Assembly: GCA_916610825.1 (NCBI GenBank)
Contig: OU744448.1
Span: forward strand, 14,507,936 to 14,571,935
Origin: Haliclystus octoradiatus
Taxonomy: Eukaryota > Cnidaria > Staurozoa > Stauromedusae > Haliclystidae
Length of the DNA: 64,000 nt
Direction of reading: 5' to 3'
In this document: in pieces, positions 1 to 50,500 of the stretch
Layout: each line of letters opens with the position of its first letter
How positions within the stretch are numbered: position 1 is the first letter of the stretch
Notes under the pieces: generated by a model
Database searches by the model: none
What the model saw: only the letters and a program-made list of their open reading frames with translations
What the model was told of the DNA's origin: nothing
Position numbers and translations under genes: made by a program

Positions 1-116
1 AGTTATATCTCTAAATTGCTACGGTCGGTAGCAGCAGTTATGCTATCAGAGTTTTATACTGTTCTGTTAGTCTTTTTTATAGAAAACACATCAAAAATAT
101 TGTGAGTATATAAAAG

Positions 117-480
117 CATATTCTTCCTTTCAAATTGATTACGTTTAATATCTTTAAAAGCATCAACCAAATACTTTGGAAACGCATTTTAATTTCTACG
201 ACATGAGAATGGCTGCCTCTATGGCTTTTCCGGGGGTTCTTCGATGATCGAGGCAAACGCAAACATTTTGAAGAATTTTTATACGGAAAAACAAATACAG
301 AGAATCGTAACATGAAGCATATTCTTCCTTTCAAATTTGTTACGTTCAAATGTCTTTTGAAGCTTCGATCGAATACTTTGAAAACGCATTTTAATTTCTT
401 TTAATAAAAAATGGTTGCCTCTACGCATACGGCAACGACTCTTCAATGATCGAGGCAAACACAAACCTTTCCAAGATTTG
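117..480. repeat. Degenerate tandem duplication, two units of about 170 bp
   Basis: Two related blocks begin at about 117 and about 314. Both start with GCATATTCTTCCTTTCAAAT and share the later segments ACGCATTTTAATTTCT and GATCGAGGCAAAC. They have diverged by substitutions and small indels. Neither block contains a convincing reading frame. The segment lies upstream of the first visible RPL9 exon and is probably intronic. Confidence 0.7.
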
Positions 481-1133
481 TGTTTGGCAGCTTTTTAGAC
501 TTCTTGTATGTTGTAAGCAAGCAAGTTTGGTATCACCGACAAATAAAGCAGCCATGATTGAATTAAATTAACTAAACTAGTTGGATAAATAATATTTCAT
601 TAGCGACCTTCCACCATGAGAAACGACGAAAATATGTTCAGCCAAATGTTCAGCGTGAAAGTGGCTCCAATTCTTGAGGAATGAAGCCTGGTAACGACTC
701 TCCCTAATCCCCAAGGATCCACGCGGACGAATAACGAAAAAAAAAACTGTTATTAGTCCGTACAGACTAATAACAGAATAATTTTGTTATTGGTACGTAC
801 GGGCATATAAGCACTTCGTTATTCATATCTTGACTATTTCCGATAGGTTCTCAACGAATAGCATAAATGCTACTTGCCTACTTCTACCCATCCATAAGTA
901 AGATTCAAACGAAACCCACGCCTTACCAGCAAACTATGCTGCCTTGCATGCCCTACACCTGTACTGCAATCTGGTGTGTGGAAGAACTCCACAATTTACT
1001 GCTGTATTATCATTATTATTATTATTCAACTTTGATAAGTTTGACTTGCATTGTTATTAATATTCCAACTGCGAAACAAGTTGTTGTCAAATGTATTCTA
1101 GTGCATCAAATTCTATATTTTTTGCTCTAACAG

Positions 1134-3247
1134 GGGTACCAATACAAGATGAAATCAGTTTATGCACATTTCCCAATTAACATGAACATCATTGCCAGTG
1201 GAAGTGTTGTCGAAATCAGAAACTTTTTGGGAGAAAAATTTACACGTGTGGTCAATATGAAGCCTGGTGTTCTTTGCAGATCGACTGGAGTAAAGGATGA
1301 AATTGCTCTTGAAGGGAATGACATTGAACTTGTTTCCAAATGCGGTATGTACTAATGTCATTTATGTAATGCCTTGAAATATATGTGAAGTGCAATACCT
1401 GTCTCTTATTGCTCAAACTATAAGTTCCGTATACCTTGCAGCAAAAATTGAAAACAACATAGTATTTTGCACCTTAGGCAGGTCCGACAAAATTTTCAGC
1501 CTTCTGGAAGTATTAAATCATCCTAGAGACATTTCAACATTTTCTTCTGAATTTTTGTTGATGGTTGACTAATAAATCATTAACACATCAATTTTCTTCT
1601 GGAATTGCTCTAACCTTGCGCAATCTAGGATTCCATGATTCCTAACTTTGTCAGACCATGTACCGCAGTATTAGGATTTTGACAAAATTGATTGCTTCAA
1701 AATATGTTCTATTGAAAAGTTCACCAACATACATCTTTACAATTTTCTCAAGTAACAGGGAAATGCTATATTCAGAAATGCCTAAAAAATCAGAGTATGT
1801 AAAAATTGTCCTGGTTATGATAAACGTGATTATATAAGATAAGATGTAATTTTGTCAATACAATGAAAATGGGTTAATAACCATCTAAAATTGATTTCCA
1901 TTCTCCGTGCAAGCTCATATTCCCTCCTTACTTAATTTCCCCTTTTGAAGTGCTGAACTGCACAAGGGACATATTGTGCAAGTTCGACTGTACAAGAACT
2001 GTGGTACTATTTACATCCCTTTCCCCTGATTCTACTAATCTAAACACATTCAAATGTGCAGCTTATATATAAAGCCTAGGGGTGATATTTGACATCAAAA
2101 TCTCTATTTTAATATTCGGATTTTGAGATTTTCAATGCTGTGTTTGAGTAGTATTTAAATAATTCCACTGTTTACAAAAGTACTGACGGTTGATCTCAAA
2201 CAATAGAATTAGTTTTGCTTATAAGATATTAGTAGATATATCTCATTCCCATTTGATGGTTGCCATTTTGTTTCCGTCCCAAGAGAAACGATTCACAAAC
2301 AAAGTATTAAGACTACAACGGATGCAGTATTATTTGCTTCATCAAAACTATTTGTAGTAACTTTCAAAATTAGAAAGAAGATCAAAAATGGATTTCAATT
2401 GTCAACAAAAATAGTGAAGTGAAAACGTCCAGTCATTTATTTGGTTTATGAATATTTTTGATAAGTAACTGGAACTTTTTTATTTTGCCTAGTGGGGTTG
2501 ACTCATAAAAATTGAAAATTGAAATTTTTACCTTATATCATCAACATTTGATAGCCCTCTATCGGGTCATGGAACTAAGATTGTTGAGATATAGTAAAGA
2601 TCAAATTTTGCATTTGAAAAGGTGGGAATTTAAAATTTTGAAAAGCGGAAAATGAAAGTTAAATGATGTTATACTGTAAAAATTACTATTACAACGAGCG
2701 AGCACGTTAAGATCACCACAACTATCGAACATTATTCATTGGTAAGAACAAAATATTTGAAGATTGTGTTGTTATGGACGAATGCTCAATAGATTTTGTG
2801 ATCTTGTCTCATTTACTTGTCATTTTTACAGTATGACGTCACTTAACTTTCATTCTCACTTTTTCAAATGCTTATTTCTCAAAAAATGCTTATCAGTATA
2901 TCGAAAAAACATAAAATAGTAATCAACTCACTTGGTACAATAAGTCAAGGTTCAATTTGATTTTCAATTTTTTATGATTCAACCCTATTCTAAAATTTTA
3001 AAATCAATAATTCATTCATTTTGATGAAGAAGATTTATATTATTAACTATCATTGATTACTTGTAACACTTATGTGGATATATTTGTAGATGTAGATTCA
3101 AGCTATTGTACTCATCAACCTCATTCTTATTTTTCTATAGCTGCACTCATCCAACAGTCAACCACTGTCAGGAACAAGGATATCAGAAAATTTCTTGATG
3201 GAATCTATGTTTCATACACAGGAACTGTTGATGCCATTGAAGTTTGA
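1134..3247 (+). CDS. RPL9: Ribosomal protein L9 (uL6), 3' part: last two coding exons
   Basis: This encodes the C-terminal part, about 105 aa, of the large-subunit ribosomal protein eukaryotic L9/uL6. The exons are 1134-1344 (acceptor CTAACAG, donor GGTATGT, ending in phase 1) and 3141-3247 (acceptor TTCTATAG, stop TGA at 3245-3247). The spliced reading contains [29 protein letters not shown], then [21 protein letters not shown] and GTV near the end. All of these are highly characteristic of animal RPL9. The first half of the protein (about 88 residues) is not found in bases 1-1133, so its exons should lie upstream of the window. An AATAAA at about 3340 is a likely polyadenylation signal. The 1.8-kb intron holds two MITE relics. 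Identification is by remembered family sequence, not by a database search. Confidence 0.95.
1915..1990. mobile_element. Truncated copy of TA-flanked MITE (same family as 51234-51401)
   Basis: The right end, TTGTGCAAGTTCGACTG followed by TA, matches the right end of the element at 51234-51401. The left part (TCCCTCCTTACTTAATTTCC) is a degenerate match to its body. It lies inside the RPL9 intron and no complete left terminus is visible. Confidence 0.5.
2490..2987. mobile_element. Degenerate long-TIR MITE in RPL9 intron
   Basis: The left end, TAGTGGGGTTGACTCATAAA, is mirrored by the right end, which reads TAGGGTTGAATCATAAAAAA on the minus strand. A second inner pair, GAATTTAAA...GAAAGTTAAATGATGTTATA against the minus-strand GAATGAAAGTTAAGTGACGT, shows that the arms extend about 180 bp with divergence. 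There is no coding capacity. An old foldback-type MITE is the simplest reading. Confidence 0.6.
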
Positions 3248-3339
3248 ATGAACAGAGTGTTATTTGACGAATAGATTGTTTGTAAAACTATTGCTTCCTG
3301 TGTTATCTCTTTTCTAATCTTCTGGTGGTACAGTTCTGT

Positions 3340-3345
3340 AATAAA
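3340..3345 (+). terminator. Polyadenylation signal of RPL9
   Basis: A canonical AATAAA lies about 93 bp after the RPL9 stop codon. It is the first such hexamer downstream and is placed as expected for a short ribosomal-protein 3' UTR. Confidence 0.6.
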
Positions 3346-3349
3346 TTCA

Positions 3350-4770
3350 AAAGTCCATACTTAGCAGCAGTGTACTTAATACTTGGAGTAAGTCAAGTGA
3401 TTACTTAGTTATGGGATAAATCACCCCAGTATGCATAGTTTGCATCCTAGAAGCAAAGATACAGTAACCAATTCCGCCATGATTCTTCCTATACATATGG
3501 TCAATTTGACGGTCAGATAATTATTGCAACAAACTGATTTCAGACTCTTTCCGTCAAAACTCAGATATAAATGAACCCAAACTATCAAATACGATCAGTT
3601 GAATTTTTCTACGGGGCTATATATACTAATACTGCTGCAGAATATTATTGTAGATTTGCCAATATAAAGAGTTTCGAATGACCAGCAGCCTTTGCTTTGT
3701 TTTGTTGTTTTGATCACAAGAAACGAGGCTAATCCTCTGGAAAGTGACGTCAGCGCCCACGTCAGAGGATTGTCCTCGTGGTTGTTGCTACGGAAAGACA
3801 CGACAGAAAGCTCGAGAAAATAGTCTGGTTTATCAATTTCAGTTTTGGATAAATCTCAATTATTACTTGTGGAAACGCAAAGTCTATGGCTATAGATAGC
3901 CAACAAATGTATACGGCTCAAAAATAAATAGCGGAATGGGAGTCACAGTCCAATTATCTGTCTGAGAAGTTTGACACAAATCAAAACAACTTGGATAAAA
4001 TGTACTTTCAAATCAACACTAAATAAATTCATATGATTCTAAATTTTACAATTCACGTGCATATATACTGCAGAAAAACAATGCAATATAAAACACACAT
4101 AGGTATGTTACTAACTATTTTTAGACGGAGCCTACGTGTTTACAAACATAATTTGGAGTCAATGATCAAAGTATCCGCATTCAAAATCGAATTCACCTGG
4201 TGTTATAATTTCATCTTGTTTCGGCGATAAATTTCGATTTTGAATGCTAACAAATCTCTTCCCGTTCTTTCAATCCCTAATATTCTTGTATAAAGTAAAC
4301 ACCAACATGAAATTTTGAATCAGTCGAGTTCAGTTCTAGCTTTCAACTCTGTCTTCCTTCCTCAATTCGTATGACGCTAGTAGCATAGCAAGTGAATTGA
4401 TTTTCGTGGTACACATTTATTCAAGCGTCGAAAGCCCTTACGACGTCCACCTCTATTGCTCTTGTAACTTTCCAAACCAGTTCGTTAATAAATAACTTGG
4501 CAGAATCACAGAATGCTTCCATGTTCGTTTTACGAAATGTTTTTGCAAAATCGAGCGTGTGTGCAAAGGAGACACAAAGGCGGGCAGTGTATCATGAAAA
4601 CGAGTGATTGAAATCTGGGTCCAGATTTCAAAGACAAAAATATGCAAAGGCTGCTGGTCATTTTATGGTCTTTATAAGTATATCTGGGTATACGATTAGG
4701 ATAAAATCATTTCCTGTCTTTTTCCCGCAGCCTCGTTATTTTAAATTCGCGCTAATAAATAACGAAAGTA
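3350..4770. other. RPL9-TERF2IP intergenic region
   Basis: No gene is recognised here. A CRE-like palindrome TGACGTCA lies at about 3745. A 16-bp inverted pair, GACCAGCAGCCTTTGC at about 3680 and its reverse complement at about 4647, encloses a second perfect inverted pair, GCATTCAAAATCGAA at about 4177 and its complement at about 4234. The pairs could be decayed TIR elements. The TERF2IP promoter should lie toward the right end, but no core motif stands out. Confidence 0.4.
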
Positions 4771-4836
4771 ATGGCTGCAAGGATGGTATTTGCAGAAAAT
4801 AACAAAAGCGGTAACCGAAACCGATCAATGTCATGA
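4771..4836 (+). promoter_or_regulatory. Possible upstream ORF in the TERF2IP 5' leader
   Basis: An ATG at 4771 opens a 21-codon frame ending in TGA at 4834-4836, 10 bases before the predicted TERF2IP start at 4847. It is out of frame with the main ORF. If the transcript begins upstream of 4771, this could reduce translation of the main ORF. The transcription start is unknown, so this remains an inference. Confidence 0.3.
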
Positions 4837-4846
4837 ATGCATTACC

Positions 4847-44401
<39,555 letters not shown>

Positions 44402-44545
44402 AACGCAGGACATTTCAACCATCAGGACAATGGGTAGTTCCCCATCCTGTCATCAAAAATAAAGATGGAAATTATTGATGTGTGAAGAATAAGATAAACC
44501 TAGAGTTTATCGGTAGATAATTTAATTACTGTACATCAGTTCAAT
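44402..44545. other. Convergent 3' ends of TERF2IP and UTP18
   Basis: Only 144 bp separate the two stop codons. An AATAAA on the plus strand at about 44458 would serve TERF2IP. On the minus strand the closest candidate for UTP18 is ATTAAA at 44521-44526, or signals inside TERF2IP exon 9. The 3' UTRs probably overlap. Confidence 0.5.
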
Positions 44546-47500
44546 TTACCTATACAGTAATGCCCTTCCTTTGTCATTGCCTATTGCAAAGTAGCCGCTG
44601 TCTTTAGAAAATGCTGTTGACTGTACATAACCCAAAGGCGTGGCTCTAGTTGGCCATGAAGAAGAAACACTCATTGCCGACAAAGAAAACTGAAAAACAA
44701 AAGAGAGAGAGAGCTGACAAAGCTGTCTATAGCTTATTAAATAAAATAGTTTGAAAATGGAACTGAAAGACTCACCATTTTCAATGAGTCTCTGATAGAG
44801 CTTGATGACATTGCAAGGAAATCGCTATAGTTTCAGAAATAACAAGAAAATAAAATAAACATTTTAATTACTTAGGGGGGGTTTTGACGATTCATCCATG
44901 CTTGTGCTTTTTACCCATGTTTGTTGAACTGCATTCCAGAAACAGATGTTGTTAAATTCATGATAGATTTGAGTGGTTTAGGATTACGAGCATTTAGATG
45001 TTCAGAGTCATATAGGTTAACTACCCCAGAGCTTGATCTGAAACGGTACAAAACAAATTTTATTAATTAATCTAATGAAACAATATCATAATATCTAATA
45101 ATTTAACTAGTTGTTACTCACCCGCATGCAACATAATCACTAGTCATTGCTAATGCAGTAGCCTCAAGGCATCCTTCGTCTTTGAACTTATGCATGCAGC
45201 GTCTCGTTTTCAAGTTCCACACATAGACATCACCATCGCCTTGATTTGAAACAAGAACAAATATAGTCATATAGGCAATAATGTTGAACATTGATGAAGA
45301 AGGTATATCATTTCCAGTTTTAGAGATATTAAAGAAGCAAACAAAATTTACACGATAGGTTTGCTGCAAGTCTTAGATTAATTTATGCAAACATTATTCT
45401 TGCTCAAATCAAAGCAATCAAATCAGATAATAAACAAATCCCTTTCAAATTCTGTAAAAAAAACATGTTGTAGCTGTCAAAACTCTTCAATTTTAAAATC
45501 TCGCTGACTATAATATAAAAAGAAATCTCCATGGGAAGAGCTTTGTACACATTTTATTCACTCGTTGTTGTACAACCGCTTCCCATGAAGTAGCCTCTCT
45601 ATATAAACAACTCATATAGAAGCAACAATTAGAAGAATAATAGAAATTCTTATACCTCCAGCTGAGTAAAGCGCCTCTCCATCTGGTGAAAAACATGCAC
45701 ATTTCACTTGGCCATTAAGCTTCAGACTGAATAGAGATCGCTTACTCTGGAAAATAAACCACAATGAATCAAATTAAGTCATCTTGATTGTTGTTATTAT
45801 TCTTAAATCTTCTACCACTGACATCAAATCAAAATCAAATCACCTGCTGCCCATCAGTCGCACCAGTAGGCCTAGTGCCCTAAATAAAATTATTCTATGA
45901 AATAGGCTGTGTAGGTATAAGCAAGATATTATAATAGAACCAAGATAGTCTAACTCAGATTTGTGGTTGAAAGAGTTTTAGACAGGCCATAATATTATCT
46001 TACCTTTGTGAAAATCAACCAAAATAAAACGTATTTAACATCATCAAGTATTGAATAATTCAAATTTAAAAACAACATCTTCGTCCGACATCAATACCAT
46101 CCTCAAAAGTCTATCTTTGTAGACCCAATATCGATCATTTCCAAACATTTTGATCGCTTCTGACACGGCAGAATCACTGACATCTTTTGCCACGCACGAC
46201 ATTTCAAAACATATTGAATATCAACAATGTTTAATAAATGTTTTACTTTTAACAAGAAACTAAGTTTGTTTGTTTGATAATCTGACCCCCGCAAATTTGT
46301 CTGCATCAAAACGAGATGGTCTTAAAATAGAAATATCTTTGAAGGCCAATTCTCTGTGATTCTGCCGTGTCAGAAGCGATAAAAATGTTTAGAAATGGTC
46401 GATATTGGGTCAACAAAGATAGACTTTTGAGGATGTTATTAATGTCGGACGAAGATGTTGTTTTTAAATTTGAATTATTCAATACGTGAGGATGTTAAAT
46501 ACATTTTATTTGGTTGATTTTCACAAAGGTAAGATAATATTATGGCTTGTTTAACACTCTTTAAATCACAAATCTGAGTTGGACTATCTTGCTTCTATTA
46601 TAATATCTTGGTATAAGCTAAATTAAGTTATAACAAGTTTTTAATAATCTTTTCATATCAAAAAGTTTTGGTCATCTTGTAATTTTTCAATAATTTCTCA
46701 GGTTTAAAAACATCACATGTGAAATAAACATAGAACATTACAGTCAGGATCCAACAAAACCCAGCAGCCTGGCAACTACGTTTCCAGAAGGCTGGCCAAA
46801 ATCCAAAAGAAAATTGATTTTGTTTCATTATTCTCCTCAAATTCAGAGAAATGACAATATTATAAGGAACCTTTCAGATGAAAAGTTTACAGAAGTTTTT
46901 TGAATAAAAAGCTGAAGAATAAAACATTTGTCGGACCCTGATTACAGTACAAAATTGCTTTCTCAAAACGTAAAGATGCATAATGTAGGAAGTCAAAGAA
47001 AGTTGTCATGATTTTTAAAACAAAATTTTAACACTGCATTACGCTTTTTCATTTTGTAATGTTTGTTTGGTCAATTTGTAAAAGTAGTAGTACTCACCTT
47101 TGTCGACACGACATGAATGTTACCCCCATCACCTAGAAATGCCATCTTATCTCCAAATGGAGACACAACAAGTCGTTCAAGGCTCTTTTCTAATTTACCT
47201 AATTAAAAATTAACCAACAACAAAAACATTCGACAGATAAATCATACCATACAATGAAGCTAGGGGTAAAATTGTTTATCTAACGTTTCCATAAGGAACT
47301 GTTTATTTGCCAAACAACCAGTTTTTCGTAGATCATAATTCATCAGGCCTTAAATTTTCTTTGTATGTAACAAGAGACTTTATAATACCACTTGAGATGG
47401 CATAGACTATGCTAGACAAGTGATAGCTCATGAGTCATGAATTTAATGAAAAAGTCAATGAGAAGTTACACGAATGTATGATATGACACACATTTCATAA

Positions 47501-50500
47501 AATTCAAGTAGGATATTCAATGCTCATGAAAATATTTTATCATGGCCATTTTGGAATTTTATTTTACAAATGTCTTGTTTTACCTGGAAGACGAATGCTG
47601 TTAATTTGACCAGTGACAAGTTCATATGAATGAAAGAAATTGCGTCGTGATGTCAATATGATTTCCTCTCCTGACAATATGAAATTGGACGAATAGACTG
47701 GAAAGTTCTCCAGAAAGATGGTCTGCAGCTTAGAGCTCTTTTCGCCTTCAATCTAGAACCAGAAAGTATTAAACAATATTAATTAGCTGAACAAAGACAA
47801 TATGTTAATCAAAAGTTTCTTTGTAAAACATTTCAAAGCAAAAGATAACGACAAAAAACTACAAGTAGTGGTTGTTGAAAAACTTTCGGTATTATACATT
47901 ATAGGCCTACAACCGTCAGTTCAAAAGAAAGAAATATTAATTTACAAATTATTTATAGGCTAAGGATCTAAAAACTTAATACATTCTAATTGTTAAAAAT
48001 AGGCTAAAAATAAAACAATGAAACAGAAAGGAAACCTATTCAATTACAATGTGTTCTATATGCATATATTTACGAATGGAGACGAGAACGGATAGAGTCA
48101 CTCTGAGTGTTGAGAGTCGGTTTCCTTTCGCGAATGATTAGCATTTCGTGAACCAAACAGTATGCATAATAAAACACATTGTAATTGAATAGGTTTCCTT
48201 TCTGTTTCATTGTTTTATTTTCGCACTATTTTTAACAATTAGAATGTATTAAGTTTTTAGATCCTTAGCCTATAAGTAATTTGTAAATTAATATTTCTTT
48301 TTTTTGAACTGACGATGGTATAATGTATGCTGCCGAAAATTTTTCAACAACCACTACTTGTAGTTTTTTGTCGCTATCTTTTGCTTTGAAAAGACAATAT
48401 GATATATTCAAAGCATTAAAGTAGACTAATTGCCTCACCTTGAATAAATTCATTGTTTTATCAAGGCCAGCAGTCATTAATATTGATGCACTTGGATGGA
48501 ACTGAAGACAGCGCAGTCCTGCTCTGTGGCTTTTAGTTGAAGAATTAGCATCATCTAGCCGACGCATATTTAACGCCTCTTTCCTTGCATCTCTTGACGT
48601 AGACAAAGCATCCTCAGAAACAATTTCTAAATTCAGAAACACAGATCAAGGTCATCAGGTGGCTTATGTCTTTGTATGGTATTATTGACAACCTTACAAG
48701 CATATTACCAACACCAACAAATACTTTCAATTAAATTCTACATACCTTTATGATCCTTGCTTTGAGTTGTCCCTAGAACAGCCCATGATGGCTGACCAAT
48801 GATCTTATCAAATCTAAAACATTTCAATCAACAAATAATCACTCAAGTTAACACAATCATCAACTAGATCTTCTTTTGATCAAAGCCCCGATAACAGACA
48901 GTAGAGAAATGAATGTGGAACCGTTCTGAGAAATCTGCCATTTCATGTTAACAGGAGTTATTAATAAGACTAGTTTTAATATTATCATTGCAAAAGTAGT
49001 AGGTCTAGCTAGAGATGGTCAATTGGTCATATTTAGCATAACAACCCCTGTGAAAAATGTTTGTGAGTCTTGAACATGAAATTCCCAAATTCATGTTGAC
49101 AGATAAATGTCATAAGTTATTGTTTGTGGAAAGTACACAAAAATTTGAGCAGCTTCTGTCCATGGACTGGTTCATGAGATATTCATGAACCCGAAAGAAA
49201 TTGTTGATGAATTGTTGATGAAGTTCATGAACTATTCATGAACTCATGAACTTTTTGACTGGGAAATTTGCTTTTATAATATCATGCTGTACATTTGCTT
49301 GAATAAATAAGAACATCAGAAATCCTAGTCAAAATCATCTTGGATATAATCATTTGTAACATTGTCTAGTTTATATTCATTATACAGACAAGTTATCAGA
49401 TGTCAGCTATAATGCTATATATGACGTGACATGACACATTTAATTTTCTTTGTTATCCTCCATTTCTAACACATTTCTATATTAAAGTACAAGACAACTT
49501 ACTCAACTCTTAAGCGTTTTGTTAGCGTTGAACCTGATACTTCATCCTCTTTATCATTGAGTCTCAATTTCCTTATACGATTTTTCTGTTTTTCATCAAT
49601 CCTAAAACATAACCAACATATATACATCAATTATAAAATTAAATGCTGAAATTAGGAAAATTGTTTTTTGCCAAAAGATAATAAATGACAAATATTCTAT
49701 TAGAGATGATCATTATAATAAATGAATCAAACGCCCCCACAGTAAGTGTGAAACATATAAGTGAGTATACGTTGATCATTTATTTATACATACGGTTGTG
49801 ATTTGGTATCATCATCATCCTGCCAAGCTGAGTCATCTAACTGATCTGATAAATCACATACTTCTGTACTATCCTACAAAGAAACGGAAAATTATAATGG
49901 GAAATGGATAATGATGATGCAGAAGGGTGCTATAAGTTATTTAACTCTACATTCAATTTAAATCAGGCTTGATGTTGTCACGGAAGCTAATCTCTATAGC
50001 TTTATATAAATGGCTTTCAACCAATCACAGTTAGGGAAATAATTCAAAAATTTCATAATAGCCTTTATTGTCACAATTTGTATATAGTTAGATTCAGTTG
50101 CTCTCCTAAGTTAGGCGAAATCCACTTTCTCTGGAAAAAAAATGAAAATGAAAAACACCAATCGAATGATTGATTCAAGGTTCAGCTCAAGACGTAGAGC
50201 CATACCCATACTGTGTAGTTCTGTGGTCCAAAAAGAGACATAAGTCTCGTTTCTAGTCTTGGGTTTTATTATTCCAAGTGTTTATGCGGTTGGCACATCT
50301 TTACGACTTTGCCTAGACAAAGTTATCTTCAATCCCCATCAACTATATGTCAGAGAATGCGCGCAGATACGGCCCACAGCGATAATCCTGTCTAGGTTAA
50401 GCCGTAAAGAGGTGTTGTCATTGGAAGAAAAGTTCAAATTGCTTTACTTTAGAGACCTAAATCTTTTTTGCTGGAGCTCAAATAATGATAAAAATATTGA

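Noticed and set aside
1-1133. Upstream RPL9 exons
   Set aside because: I looked for the conserved N-terminal blocks of L9 on the plus strand and did not see them; they should lie outside the window.
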